Shown in pieces: positions 18,030 through 26,690 of a stretch of DNA of 64,000 nucleotides (its first letter is position 1; each line of letters starts with the position of its first letter). The translations under genes and the position numbers were made by a program. The DNA is from Akkermansiaceae bacterium UBA2381 (GTDB lineage Bacteria; Verrucomicrobiota; Verrucomicrobiia; Verrucomicrobiales; DEV007), in contig DDSV01000018.1 in assembly GCA_002344215.1 (NCBI GenBank), forward strand, positions 22,234-86,233, written 5' to 3'. Under the pieces are notes generated by a model. The model had not been told where the DNA came from, made no database searches, and was given only the letters and a program-made list of their open reading frames with translations.

Positions 18030-19229
18030 ATGCCTTCTTTTGAAGATTTAGGATTGTCCGGCCCGGTTCTTCGGGCCATTGCGAGAACGGGTTACACCGA
18101 ACCCACCCCCATTCAGGCCCAGGCGATTCCCGAGGCTCTGCAGGGCCGCGACATCATCGGCGCATCTCAAACCGGCACGGGTAAAACCGCCGCTTTCGGT
18201 CTGCCCATCATCTGCCAGATGAACCCCTCGACGAAGGTCCAGTGCCTCGTCCTTGAGCCGACCCGCGAGCTCGCCGCTCAGGTGGAGGATCAGATGAACG
18301 TCTTTTCCTACTACAAGCCGCTCAACGTCGTCCTCCTCCATGGTGGCGTCGGTTACGGCCACCAGATCGAGGCTCTGGAAGGCAAGCCTGATGTTATCAT
18401 CGCCACTCCCGGCCGTCTCCTCGACCATCTTGAGAAAGGCAATCTTGACCTCAGTGAGGTGAAATTCCTCGTCCTCGACGAGGTCGACCGCATGCTCGAC
18501 ATGGGCTTCCTCCCCGATGTGAAACGCATCATCGACCAGTGTCCTTCGGGCCGTCAGACCCAGTTTTTCTCCGCCACCATGCCCGGGGCGATCCAAACGC
18601 TCGCGAACTGGGCGCTTAAGGACCCGCTTGCCGTCGAGATCGGTGAGCGCCGCTCCCCCGCCGACACCGTCAGTCACGCCTTTTATCCCGTCGGGATGGA
18701 CCAGCGCGACGAACTCATCGTTGCCCTCGTCGAAAAGACCGGTTTTGAGAGCATGATGATTTTCACCCGGACGAAGAAGGAAGCCGACGCGCTCCTCGCC
18801 CGTCTCCAGGACATCGAGGGAACCCGCCCCACCGCCCTTCACTCGGACATCAAGCAGAGTGATCGCACCAAAGCGCTCCAGGGATTCCGTGACGGAACCT
18901 TTAACATCATCGTCGCGACGGACATTGCCGCCCGCGGACTTGATATCTCCGGCGTAACCCACGTCATCAATTACCGGGTTCCCGAGAACCCCGAAGACTA
19001 CGTTCACCGTATCGGCCGGACCGGACGTGCCCAGCAGGAAGGCGACGCCTTTACCATTCTCACCGCCGACGAACTGGAAAACGCCCGTTCCGTCGAGCAT
19101 TTCATCGAGCAGAAGATCGAGCGCCGGAAGCTGGAAGGCTTCAACTACAACTACACTGCCCTGCTCGAGGACAATCCGACTCCGCTTCGCAAGAAGAGGC
19201 CGGCCGCTCCGAAGCGCCGCAAGCGCTGA
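18030..19229 (+). CDS. DEAD-box ATP-dependent RNA helicase with DEVD motif II
   Basis: This 399-residue RhlE-like helicase has the Q motif (GYTEPTPIQAQAIP), Walker A SQTGTGKTAA, motif II DEVD at 150-153 where DEAD is standard, FFSATMP (motif III) and HRIGRTGR (motif VI). A short basic tail ends in RRKR. The Ala-to-Val change in motif II keeps the acidic ligands, so ATPase activity is expected. Probable roles are RNA unwinding in ribosome assembly or mRNA decay. The sugar isomerase gene follows after 52 AT-rich bases. Confidence 0.93.
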   Translation: MPSFEDLGLSGPVLRAIARTGYTEPTPIQAQAIPEALQGRDIIGASQTGTGKTAAFGLPIICQMNPSTKVQCLVLEPTRELAAQVEDQMNVFSYYKPLNVVLLHGGVGYGHQIEALEGKPDVIIATPGRLLDHLEKGNLDLSEVKFLVLDEVDRMLDMGFLPDVKRIIDQCPSGRQTQFFSATMPGAIQTLANWALKDPLAVEIGERRSPADTVSHAFYPVGMDQRDELIVALVEKTGFESMMIFTRTKKEADALLARLQDIEGTRPTALHSDIKQSDRTKALQGFRDGTFNIIVATDIAARGLDISGVTHVINYRVPENPEDYVHRIGRTGRAQQEGDAFTILTADELENARSVEHFIEQKIERRKLEGFNYNYTALLEDNPTPLRKKRPAAPKRRKR

Positions 19230-19281
19230 CCCGCGGTTTTTAATATTTCAGATTTTCCCCATTTCTGCTTTTCTGCGTTTC

Positions 19282-20100
19282 ATGAAATACGCGATCTGCA
19301 ACGAGACCTTCCAGGACTGGCCTTTCGAAAAGGCCTTCGCCTACGCCCGCTCGGTCGGTTATACCGGCATTGAAATCGCCCCTTTCACCCTCGACGCGCC
19401 TCCTCCGGACTTCAGCGCCGGGGCCCGGGCGACCCTGCGCAGCCAGATCAAGGACGCCGGTCTTGAGTGCGTCGGGCTCCACTGGCTCCTCGCCAAAACC
19501 ACCGGATTCTACCTCACCACACCCGATGAGGCCGTGCGGAAGATCACCGGTGAGCGTCTCGCCGATCTCGCCCGTCTTTGTCGCGACCTCGATGGCACCA
19601 TCATGGTCCTTGGTTCGCCGATGCAGCGCAATCTCCTCCCCGGCGTCTCTCACGAGCAGGCGATGGACTTTGCCGCCGACACCATAAAACGCGCCATGCC
19701 TGTGCTGGAAGACTGCGGTGTCACCCTCGCCCTTGAGCCACTTGCCCCCAGCGAAGGTGACTTTCTCAACACCGCCGCCCTCGGCATCGAACTCGCGGAG
19801 AAGGTCGACTCGCCGAACTGCAGTCTCCACCTCGACGTAAAAGCAATGTCGAGCGAGGCCATCCCCATTGATCAGGTGATCCGCGAGAGCCGTGACTGGA
19901 TTGCCCACTTTCACGCGAACGATCCGAATCTCCTCGGCCCCGGCATGGGTGAGGTCGTCTTCGACCCCATTTTCAAGGCCCTCAAGGACATTTCCTACGA
20001 TGGCTGGGTCTCCGTCGAGGTCTTCCGCTACGAACCCGGCATCGAAACGATCTGCGAGGATAGCATGCGTTATATGCGCGAGGTCGAGGCGCGGGTCTGA
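19282..20100 (+). CDS. sugar phosphate isomerase/epimerase family TIM barrel
   Basis: The 272-residue protein from the ATG at 19282 belongs to the AP-endonuclease-2-like TIM-barrel family. Visible signatures are GYTGIEIAPF, CVGLHWLLAK, ALEPLAPSEGDFL, SLHLDVKAMSSE, HFHANDPN and YDGWVSVEVFRYEPG, which hold the metal ligands Glu, Asp, His and Glu. It probably isomerises or epimerises a sugar, but the substrate cannot be assigned. It is followed by a GNAT gene 27 bases on. Confidence 0.85.
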   Translation: MKYAICNETFQDWPFEKAFAYARSVGYTGIEIAPFTLDAPPPDFSAGARATLRSQIKDAGLECVGLHWLLAKTTGFYLTTPDEAVRKITGERLADLARLCRDLDGTIMVLGSPMQRNLLPGVSHEQAMDFAADTIKRAMPVLEDCGVTLALEPLAPSEGDFLNTAALGIELAEKVDSPNCSLHLDVKAMSSEAIPIDQVIRESRDWIAHFHANDPNLLGPGMGEVVFDPIFKALKDISYDGWVSVEVFRYEPGIETICEDSMRYMREVEARV

Positions 20101-20127
20101 TTGCCGCAAGAAATTGGAAGGAGGTCG

Positions 20128-20727
20128 ATGAGCGAGTCTTTCCACTACGAGGAATTTCGGGGAACGGAAATCGACGCCATTCTTGAAGAACTCGGTCGTC
20201 TTCGCATTGCCGTCTTCCGCGAGTATCCCTATCTCTACGATGGCGACCTCGAATACGAGAAACACTACCTCGAAACCTACGTGCGTTCCGCGCGCAGCCT
20301 CGTTGTCCTCCTGCGATCGGGCGGGCGTGTCGTCGGAGCAACGACCTGTCTCCCCATGGCGGACGAATCCCCCGAGTTCCAGGCTCCTCTCCTTGAGGCC
20401 GGATACGACCTCGACGAGGTCTTCTACCTCGGAGAATCCATCATCCTGCCCGAATTCCGCGGGCGTGGAGCCGGCCACGAGTTCTTCAAGCGTCGTGAAG
20501 CTCAGGCCCGGGAGGCCGGACCGTTTCGATTCACCGCCTTTTGCTCGGTCGATCGCCCGGCTGATCATCCTTCCCGCCCGCCGGGCTACGAAACGCTCGA
20601 TTCGTTCTGGACGAGAATGGGCTACCGCAAGAGTCCCAGTCTGAAATGCGAACTCGAGTGGAAGGAGATCGGCGAGGAAACGGCCAGCTCGAAGCCGCTC
20701 ACCTTCTGGATGAAGGAATGGCTCTAG
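20128..20727 (+). CDS. GNAT family N-acetyltransferase
   Basis: This 199-residue protein has a GNAT acetyl-CoA loop at about residues 110-120 (EFRGRGAGHEFFKRREAQA). It resembles GNATs with a FRPPGY-like segment (SRPPGYETLDSFWTRMGY) near the C-terminus. The ATG at 20128 is chosen because GGAAGGAGG lies just upstream at 20116-20124, one of the clearest ribosome binding sites in the window. The acceptor substrate is unknown. The last four bases overlap the convergent dus gene. Confidence 0.8.
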   Translation: MSESFHYEEFRGTEIDAILEELGRLRIAVFREYPYLYDGDLEYEKHYLETYVRSARSLVVLLRSGGRVVGATTCLPMADESPEFQAPLLEAGYDLDEVFYLGESIILPEFRGRGAGHEFFKRREAQAREAGPFRFTAFCSVDRPADHPSRPPGYETLDSFWTRMGYRKSPSLKCELEWKEIGEETASSKPLTFWMKEWL

Positions 20728-21752
20728 AGCGTAGCGCTCTTCAGGTCGACGAGGCCGCAGAAGATCGTCCCGTCCTCCTTCGGCTCGTCGGCAAAAATTT
20801 CGTCGTTGTCGAGGTGCTCCCGGCACGAGTCACGGAATCCATTCAGGGTCGTGGCGCGACGGAGTTCGTTCGTAAGGATCCCTTCGTGAATGCCCGAAGC
20901 AATGTAGTTGGTGAATTTCTTCATCCGGTTCACCACCTGCGATTCCTTTTCAAAGTCCCCTTCCCGGGAAATTTCTTCGGTCAGTTCGAGGACGTACTCG
21001 TGCAGATCGCGCAGCAGGGGGCGGGCGATCTCCCGACCGGAAAAGTCGTCGCGAATCTGCCCGAAAAGCCAGGGATTCCGGATCGCTCCGCGGCCTATCA
21101 TGAGCCCGGCTGCTCCCGTCTTTTGTCTCATGGCTATCGCGCTCGACACGGAGACGATACTCCCGTTGGCCACCACCGGAAAAGGCAGCCTTTCCACCGC
21201 CCGGGCGATATCCTCGGTGTGGACATCCGACTGGTAACGTTCCCTCACGGTGCGTCCGTGGACGACGAGCCCGTCGAGAGGAAGCGAGGCAAAGAGGTCG
21301 AGGAGCGCTTCAAACTCGGCCGGTGATTCAAAACCAATGCGGGTCTTGAAGGTGAGCCTTCCCCGGACGACCGGTCGCAGTTCCTCCGCGATGCGGCGGA
21401 TCAGCTCGTGATTGCGAAGCAGCGCGCCTCCGGCCTGCTTTCCGCAGACAGTAGGAGCAGGACATCCGAGGTTGATGTCGATCCCGGCGCAGGGAGTGCG
21501 CGACTCGAGCAGCTTTGCGGTGCGGACGATGTGCGCGGGATCGTTGCCAATCATCTGGGCCATGACCGGTTTATCCGTTTTCAATTCGGTGATGGAACGC
21601 AGGATATACTTTTCCGGATGCGAATCCCGGTGGACCCGAAAATACTCGGTCACATAGACATCCGGAGCGCCACGCCGCTCAAGACACCGCCAGAGCGGCA
21701 GGACGGAGACATCCTGCATCGGGGCAAGCAGGAGCTGGGGGAGCGGGTTCAC
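20724..21752 (-). CDS. dus: tRNA-dihydrouridine synthase
   Basis: This 342-residue FMN-dependent TIM barrel reduces uridines in tRNA. It shows LLAPMQDVS at the N-terminus, IDINLGCPAPTVCGKQAGG (about 95-113) with the catalytic Cys, FKTRIGF, VHGRTVRERY and GLMIGRGAIRNPW, followed by the helical RNA-binding end. The C-terminal shape is closest to DusB/DusC-like enzymes, but the subtype is not certain. It is 39 bases after the ArsR gene on the same strand and might share its transcript. Confidence 0.92.
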   Translation of the reverse strand: MNPLPQLLLAPMQDVSVLPLWRCLERRGAPDVYVTEYFRVHRDSHPEKYILRSITELKTDKPVMAQMIGNDPAHIVRTAKLLESRTPCAGIDINLGCPAPTVCGKQAGGALLRNHELIRRIAEELRPVVRGRLTFKTRIGFESPAEFEALLDLFASLPLDGLVVHGRTVRERYQSDVHTEDIARAVERLPFPVVANGSIVSVSSAIAMRQKTGAAGLMIGRGAIRNPWLFGQIRDDFSGREIARPLLRDLHEYVLELTEEISREGDFEKESQVVNRMKKFTNYIASGIHEGILTNELRRATTLNGFRDSCREHLDNDEIFADEPKEDGTIFCGLVDLKSATL

Positions 21753-21791
21753 TCCGTGACCAAACAGGGTAGAGCCCGGGAGTCAACCCTC

Positions 21792-22154
21792 TCAGATCTC
21801 GTAGATCATGGAACTCTCCGCCCTGGCCCGGCGATTCAACTTGGAGCAGACGAGTTCACAGAGCTCGAAGACGAGAGGCTCGCTGATCGAATAAATCACC
21901 TGGGTCCCGCGCTGTTCCCGCTGGAGAAGATCGGCGTCATGGAGCGTTTTCAACTGCTTTGAGACGTTGGCCTGTGAGGTCGAGAGGGTGGCGACGATGT
22001 CATTCACCGACGCCGGGCCCTGCCGCAATACCTGGAGAATGGCCAGGCGGGTCGGTTCGGCAAAGACTTTAAAAAACGAGGCGATCCGGTCGAGCGACTG
22101 ACGGTCCAGGGGAGGTTTTTCGGCCATTTCTTGAGGGAGGAGAGCAGAACTCAT
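21792..22154 (-). CDS. ArsR/SmtB-type winged-helix regulator
   Basis: This 120-residue protein has the ArsR fold: FAEPTRLAILQVLRQGPASVNDIVATL, recognition helix STSQANVSKQLKTL, and a wing at RGTQVIYSI. Its only cysteines are in the C-terminal helix (ELCELVCSKL), so the arsenic and zinc sites of classical members are absent. A thiol-based response to reactive sulfur is plausible given the divergent YeeE/YedE transporter, but this is inference. The 79-base gap to the transporter holds a strong promoter with a central palindrome, its likely target. Confidence 0.88.
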   Translation of the reverse strand: MSSALLPQEMAEKPPLDRQSLDRIASFFKVFAEPTRLAILQVLRQGPASVNDIVATLSTSQANVSKQLKTLHDADLLQREQRGTQVIYSISEPLVFELCELVCSKLNRRARAESSMIYEI

Positions 22155-22198
22155 TCAATGCAGACAAGATAATTCAAAACCGGAGAAAAGAAATTAAA

Positions 22199-22227
22199 TT
22201 GACTATATAGCTATAAACGAATATGAT
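22199..22227 (+). promoter_or_regulatory. strong sigma-70 promoter of the YeeE/YedE transporter
   Basis: TTGACT at 22199-22204 and TATGAT at 22222-22227 are separated by exactly 17 bases, each matching consensus at five of six positions. The expected start site is at or very close to the ATG at 22234, and no ribosome binding site lies between, so the transcript is probably leaderless. Confidence 0.7.
22206..22215. promoter_or_regulatory. candidate ArsR operator between -35 and -10
   Basis: TATAGCTATA is a perfect 10-base palindrome placed wholly inside the promoter spacer and lying between the divergent ArsR and transporter genes. AT-rich dyads in this position are typical for repressors of this family. 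Binding is inferred from position. Confidence 0.5.
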
Positions 22228-22233
22228 TTCACC

Positions 22234-22797
22234 ATGGAATCATCCCCGTGCTGTCAAACCGGCCCTTCGGCCCTGCTGAAGAGAAAATCATGGAATCCCT
22301 ACGCGGTGGGGGTGGGCATCGGCGTTCTGAGTTGGCTCGCCTTCCTCGTCGTCAACAAACCCATCGGCATGTCGACGGAGATTTCGAAGTTCTCGGGATG
22401 GTTCGCCTCGCTCTTCGTCGGGATGGAGAGGGTCACCGCGAACGGCTACTGGTCGGGAACGAAACCTTCTTTCGGCTACGAGACGATTTTCCTCCTCATG
22501 ACGGCGGTCGGAGCGCTCCTGAGTTCGAAACTCTCGGGAACTTTTTCCTTCGAGAAAGTGCCTGCGGTCTGGAGCGCCCATCACGGCCCCGGAGTCGCCA
22601 AACGCATGATCACCGCCTTTCTCGGCGGCATCATCATTCTCTATGGAGCGCGTCTTGCCGGGGGCTGCACAAGCGGTCACGGGATCAGCGGCACGCTCCA
22701 ACTCGCCGTTTCGAGCTGGGTGTTCTTCATCTCCATGTTTGCTTCGGGCATCGTCACGGCCGCTCTCACCTTCCGGAATAAAACCACCCGACTTTAA
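22234..22797 (+). CDS. YeeE/YedE-type sulfur transporter, N-terminal half
   Basis: This 187-residue membrane protein has about five helices and the family signature GGCTSGHGISG near residue 145, whose Cys is thought to handle thiosulfate or persulfide sulfur in YeeE (TsuA). The early MESSPCCQTG segment adds a CC pair at the cytoplasmic end. It forms half of a split transporter with the next gene (27 bases away), like the PmpA/PmpB arrangement. The start at 22234 coincides with the predicted transcription start. Confidence 0.85.
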   Translation: MESSPCCQTGPSALLKRKSWNPYAVGVGIGVLSWLAFLVVNKPIGMSTEISKFSGWFASLFVGMERVTANGYWSGTKPSFGYETIFLLMTAVGALLSSKLSGTFSFEKVPAVWSAHHGPGVAKRMITAFLGGIIILYGARLAGGCTSGHGISGTLQLAVSSWVFFISMFASGIVTAALTFRNKTTRL

Positions 22798-22823
22798 AAT
22801 CCCGCTTTTACCCCCTTTTTCCC

Positions 22824-23390
22824 ATGAATCTTCCAGTTTCTACTTCCTCCCCGGCGGGCCTCCTCCTCGCCGGTCTCTTCGGCCTGATCTTCGGTATTCT
22901 TCTCCACAAGGGACGAGTGACCGATTACAACGTCATCGTGAATCTCTTTCGTTTTAGAGACTTCACGGTGCTGAAGATCATGCTCACGGCCATCCTGGTT
23001 GGAGGAATCGGGGTGGCCCTTATGATGTCTGGCGGCCTCCTCGAAGGATGGCATATCAAGGAGATGAACGTTCTCGGGGTAGTCCTCGGGGGAGTTCTCT
23101 TCGGGATCGGAATGGTGCTCTACGGCTACTGTCCGGGAACCGGCGTCGCCGCGATCGCCACGGGCAGTGTCCATGCGATGGTCGGCGGGCTCGGCATGAT
23201 CGTGGGAGGCGTCATCTACGCCCTCACCTTCGCCTGGGCCAAAGGATCGATTCTCTCCGTCGGAGCACTCGGCAAGCTGCGGCTCGCCGATGTCACCGGC
23301 ATCCCCGATCTGGTCTGGTGGATCATCCTCGTGCCCGCTTCCCTCCTCGTTTTCCGCTTCCTCAATCGCCGCGAGCGAGCTGCGGGCTGA
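22824..23390 (+). CDS. YeeE/YedE-type sulfur transporter, C-terminal half
   Basis: This 188-residue membrane protein is the partner half. It has the second Cys signature GYCPGTGVAAIATG near residue 104, helices at about 10-28, 50-72, 80-102, 112-135 and 160-180, and a basic end (RRERAAG). Together the halves rebuild the two-Cys, pseudo-symmetric YeeE/YedE pore. Thiosulfate or another reduced sulfur species is the expected substrate. Confidence 0.85.
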   Translation: MNLPVSTSSPAGLLLAGLFGLIFGILLHKGRVTDYNVIVNLFRFRDFTVLKIMLTAILVGGIGVALMMSGGLLEGWHIKEMNVLGVVLGGVLFGIGMVLYGYCPGTGVAAIATGSVHAMVGGLGMIVGGVIYALTFAWAKGSILSVGALGKLRLADVTGIPDLVWWIILVPASLLVFRFLNRRERAAG

Positions 23391-23465
23391 TGGTGAGGGT
23401 GGCGGTGCGGCGGGCTCGTGAGGAAAAAGACTGGTATTTTGAACAGTCTTTGCTAGGGTTCGCCC

Positions 23466-24881
23466 ATGTCTCCTCCGTTTCCCGTCGCCGCCGGGCGATA
23501 CGAAGCCTTTCGCCTTCAGGTCTGGTCGCTGGCCTCGCCTGTGGTCAGAGGCAGCGAACGTCTTTACGGAGACGAACTTGAGATCCAGGCGCAGTGGTTC
23601 GGCGGGGAATTCGGTCGGGTCTTCAGCGGCACGGAAGAAGAAAAGATCGAGATCGTGCAGTTCGGTCACTGGAACCGGGGCTCCGGTCCCGACTTCACCG
23701 AAGTGGCGGTGAAAATCAATGGCGAGCTCAAGCGCGGGGCGGTTGAGGTGGACCTCGATGTGCGGAACTGGGAAAGGCACGGTCACCTTGGCAATCCCGA
23801 CTTCAATCAGGTGGTCCTCCACGTCTTCACCGATCAGCCGGCCATGAACCGGGTTTTTACCCGCACCGAGGACCACCGCAACGTCCCCCAACTGCTCCTT
23901 CCCCAGTTCACCGGTCTTCAGGGGCCGCCGGACTTTCTTCCCGAGGCCTTTCCCGGTCGCTGTGTCGCCCCTCTCAGCCGCATGGGCAACGAGGAGGTCG
24001 ACTCCCTGCTGATTGCCGCCGCCCAATACCGGCTGCGCCGGAAAAGTGAACGGATTCGGGTCATGGTCGATTCGACCTCGGGCGAGCAGGCCATGTTCCA
24101 GGCCCTTGCCGAGGCCCTCGGCTTCCGGCAGAACAAAACCGCCATGGCGATCCTCGCGCAGCGCTGCCCGGTGAAGACCCTCCTCGCGATGGAGGAGCCG
24201 GAGCGGGAGGCACGGCTCTTCGGCGCTGCCGGTTTTCTCGACACCGGGACCTTTGATTCAGCCAGAGCGGTCACGTCGCGGCCCTACCTGCAGCGGCTCT
24301 GGGATCACTGGTGGAAAATGCGCGACAGCGTCGAAACAGTGCCCCGGCGGGCCATCCCCTGGCGCTTCGACGGGAGCCGCCCGCTCAATCACCCCCAGCG
24401 CCGCGTCGGAGCCCTCGCGGGCCTCGTCAATCACTGGACAGAGCTCCGGCCAATCTGGGAAGAGAATGTGAATAAGTTAGAGAAGCATGTGAATAACCTG
24501 TTAAAACAGCTTCAACATCCTTTCTGGGAACACCATTATACGCTCACCTCGGAGCCGTCAAAATCAGCCCTCCGCCTCGTCGGAAGAGACCGCCTCCGCG
24601 ACATCCTTGGAAACGTCATTTTCCCCGGTGTGATCAGGATTGAGCCCGATTACTGGGCCCAGTACACCGCCCTCGGAAAGGTCGACTCGAATCAGAAGCT
24701 GCGGAGGGCCGCCCTGCGGCTTTTCGGACCCGATACCGACCGCCAGAAGTTATTCACACGTTATTACCACCAGCAGCAGGGACTGCTCCAGATCTACGAC
24801 GATTTTTGTCTGGAGGACGCCTCCGAGTGCCGTCACTGCCCTTTCCCTGAACAGCTTACCCAGTGGAGAATTCTTTCCTGA
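23466..24881 (+). CDS. DUF2851 family protein
   Basis: This 471-residue protein matches what I know of DUF2851: an N-terminal nuclease-like core with FGHWNRGSGPDFTEVAVKI, GAVEVDLDVRNWERHGH and NQVVLHVF, and a C-terminal CRHCPFP motif. The family is conserved in Bacteroidota and PVC bacteria but has no established function. The E-x-D-rich core resembles PD-(D/E)XK-type nucleases, which is a suggestion only. Bases 24460-24520 are unusually AT-rich and carry two DnaA-box-like repeats, with a third near the end of the gene. Confidence 0.75.
   Translation: MSPPFPVAAGRYEAFRLQVWSLASPVVRGSERLYGDELEIQAQWFGGEFGRVFSGTEEEKIEIVQFGHWNRGSGPDFTEVAVKINGELKRGAVEVDLDVRNWERHGHLGNPDFNQVVLHVFTDQPAMNRVFTRTEDHRNVPQLLLPQFTGLQGPPDFLPEAFPGRCVAPLSRMGNEEVDSLLIAAAQYRLRRKSERIRVMVDSTSGEQAMFQALAEALGFRQNKTAMAILAQRCPVKTLLAMEEPEREARLFGAAGFLDTGTFDSARAVTSRPYLQRLWDHWWKMRDSVETVPRRAIPWRFDGSRPLNHPQRRVGALAGLVNHWTELRPIWEENVNKLEKHVNNLLKQLQHPFWEHHYTLTSEPSKSALRLVGRDRLRDILGNVIFPGVIRIEPDYWAQYTALGKVDSNQKLRRAALRLFGPDTDRQKLFTRYYHQQQGLLQIYDDFCLEDASECRHCPFPEQLTQWRILS
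24467..24758. other. cluster of three DnaA-box-like 9-mers inside a coding region
   Basis: TGTGAATAA occurs at 24467-24475 and 24488-24496, a direct repeat 21 bases apart (two helical turns). Its complement TTATTCACA occurs at 24750-24758. All three match the DnaA-box consensus TTATNCACA. They lie in the DUF2851 gene, where they force rare AT-rich codons (AAT, and TTA nearby) in a GC-rich frame. Confidence 0.4.
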
Positions 24882-24890
24882 ACGGCCATC

Positions 24891-24920
24891 GTTGACAATC
24901 CCTCCCAAAAATTGTCCAAC
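24891..24920. repeat. inverted repeat between the DUF2851 and M29-like genes
   Basis: GTTGACAAT at 24891-24899 and ATTGTCCAAC at 24911-24920 form an imperfect inverted repeat (one bulged C) with an 11-base spacer. The left arm contains a perfect TTGACA. It could terminate the upstream gene or be an operator/-35 region for the gene at 25042; the weak stem and missing T-run make the second reading slightly more likely. Confidence 0.35.
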
Positions 24921-25041
24921 ATTTGTTTACCCTGTCTCCTCTGGATTTCGTAAATTAGAAGCCGACCGGATTCTCCCTCTGTAAGTTTTTCCAAAACTGG
25001 AGCGTCGTATCGGGCCAAATTATCCTCTACCTTTCACGACC

Positions 25042-26226
25042 ATGTCCGTAGCCACCCTCGAACGCGAAGTCATCTTGAATCCCGAAAAACGAGTTTTCCC
25101 TGAATTCAGCCTCGAACGTTTGCTGGGTACCGTCTTTGAACCCACTCGGGGGGCAAAGGTCTGCATCCTTATCGATCTGGAGGATCTCAGCCTGATGAAA
25201 AACTACGGCTTTCTCAACGCCGCCGGACACGAGATCCAGAAAAAGGCCTACGAGGAATTTTACCTCGGGCTCAAGGACGGAGGACTCGTCGCCCTCGGCA
25301 TGACCGGCGGGGAAATGTTCGCCTTCCCCATGAGCTACGGTTCGAACCTCGATCTCAAGGACGAGTGCTTCGACGCGAGCGGACAGCAGCTCAGTCTCGA
25401 CCGGGACATCTACCCGAACTACGACATCATCCTCTGTATCTCCACCTACTCTGCCACCGCCCCGCTCACCGCCAAGTGCAAGGAGTTCGGTTTCCGCGGG
25501 GCCACCCTGCACGGGGTCAACGATGTCATCCTGAAGTCGGGGCTCGCGGTCGATTACCACGAGGTCAGCGTCGATGCCGAACGCATGCGCCTCGCCATGA
25601 CCGGGGCCGACACCATCGAGATCGACTTCGCCCTTGAGGACGGACGTGTCCTCACCGCCTCTCTCGACCTCGCGGGCCAGGAAGCCCAGAAATCCCACGG
25701 ACTCTGCACCGGCACCACTCCCGACGTCGCCAACCTTCCCGCCGGGGAAGTGTATTTTGTCCCCGTCGATGCGAACGGACAGTTTCCAATGAAGTATGCC
25801 GACGGCACCCTCGGAGTGCTCGACGTGAAGGACAGGAGCATCATCCGCTCCACCCTGATATCAGGGAACCAGTCCACCATCGACGAACACAACGCCCGCC
25901 TCCTCGATGATCCCATGACCGGGACTCTCGGTGAACTCGGCTTCGGCACCCAGGTCCTGCCCGTCTCCGGTGCCGACATCCAGGATGAAAAAGTCCTCGG
26001 CACCTGCCACCTCGCGACCGGACGCGACGATCATCTCGGCGGAGACATCGTCCCCGGCATGTTCAAAAAGCACGAGAACTCCACCCACGACGACATCCTC
26101 TTCGCCCCTCACAAAACACCCAACTTCAACATCAGCCAGGTGCGCATGAAGCGAGGGGATCAGGAGGAAGTGATTATCGAAAACTTCCGGCCCAGTGAGT
26201 ATGTGCTGGGGGCTTTGCGGGGGTAG
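25042..26226 (+). CDS. M29-like metallo-aminopeptidase family protein
   Basis: The 394-residue protein is not a close match to any well-studied enzyme. Its C-terminal third resembles the thermophilic aminopeptidase (M29) fold: GELGFGTQ (the Glu ligand), DEKVLGTCHLATGRDDHLGG (a Glu and a His) and ENSTHDDILF (His and Asp). The start at 25042 is a clear ATG. If the metal site is real, it would be a cytosolic di-metal peptidase; the usual HxD pair appears as HDD. It stands alone, with the AT-richer patch following. Confidence 0.55.
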   Translation: MSVATLEREVILNPEKRVFPEFSLERLLGTVFEPTRGAKVCILIDLEDLSLMKNYGFLNAAGHEIQKKAYEEFYLGLKDGGLVALGMTGGEMFAFPMSYGSNLDLKDECFDASGQQLSLDRDIYPNYDIILCISTYSATAPLTAKCKEFGFRGATLHGVNDVILKSGLAVDYHEVSVDAERMRLAMTGADTIEIDFALEDGRVLTASLDLAGQEAQKSHGLCTGTTPDVANLPAGEVYFVPVDANGQFPMKYADGTLGVLDVKDRSIIRSTLISGNQSTIDEHNARLLDDPMTGTLGELGFGTQVLPVSGADIQDEKVLGTCHLATGRDDHLGGDIVPGMFKKHENSTHDDILFAPHKTPNFNISQVRMKRGDQEEVIIENFRPSEYVLGALRG

Positions 26227-26375
26227 GGGAAACGCATTTGCTTTCACAACCAGAACCTCCCTCCTCCCCTGATACTCATAAACAGTTTCACGATTTGAAG
26301 CCCCGCAATCCAAACGACTGTTACTTTTACCCGATGCACGCTAAGGCTTGCGTCATGCGGGCTATGAATGGTGCC

Positions 26376-26576
26376 TCAATGGATCGAACGCTTCCGAATG
26401 ATGAAAATCAAAACCAAGGCCACGATGAGGAATGTGAGGCTGCAAATTAATGCGATTTGAATAGGAAGCGGCGTCTCCGTTGCGGAGATCTGCCAGACAA
26501 CGTCATTGATCGGCTCATCCGGGGAATTCCACTCGACTTCAGCCAGGTCCATTGGAACCCGTTCAGATTTGTTCAT
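26376..26576 (-). CDS. small single-helix membrane protein, unknown
   Basis: This 66-residue protein has a hydrophilic N-terminal half with several Glu and Asp residues, then one long helix (about 38-60, rich in Ile, Leu and Val) and a short basic end RKRSIH. That layout fits a small type-I or tail-anchored inner-membrane protein. No known family is recognised and no strong ribosome binding site is seen. It lies in a patch that is more AT-rich than its surroundings. Confidence 0.45.
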   Translation of the reverse strand: MNKSERVPMDLAEVEWNSPDEPINDVVWQISATETPLPIQIALICSLTFLIVALVLIFIIRKRSIH

Positions 26577-26690
26577 GAGCCGGTCTCTAAGTGGTCTTAG
26601 GTAGATGCCGCAATTTTAAAGTCTAAAATCAATCGTAGATAGCTCCAACCGGCCTTCTCCAAATTATTCGATCCAAGGCTTAACCTCTCA

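Noticed and set aside
19240..20826. Long minus-strand open frame opposite the sugar isomerase and GNAT genes
   Set aside because: Both plus-strand genes have clear family motifs and a strong ribosome binding site; the opposite frame has none.
21792..23390. Arsenic resistance cluster
   Set aside because: The ArsR protein lacks metalloid-binding cysteines in the usual places, and the neighbours are sulfur transporters; no arsB, arsC or acr3 is present.
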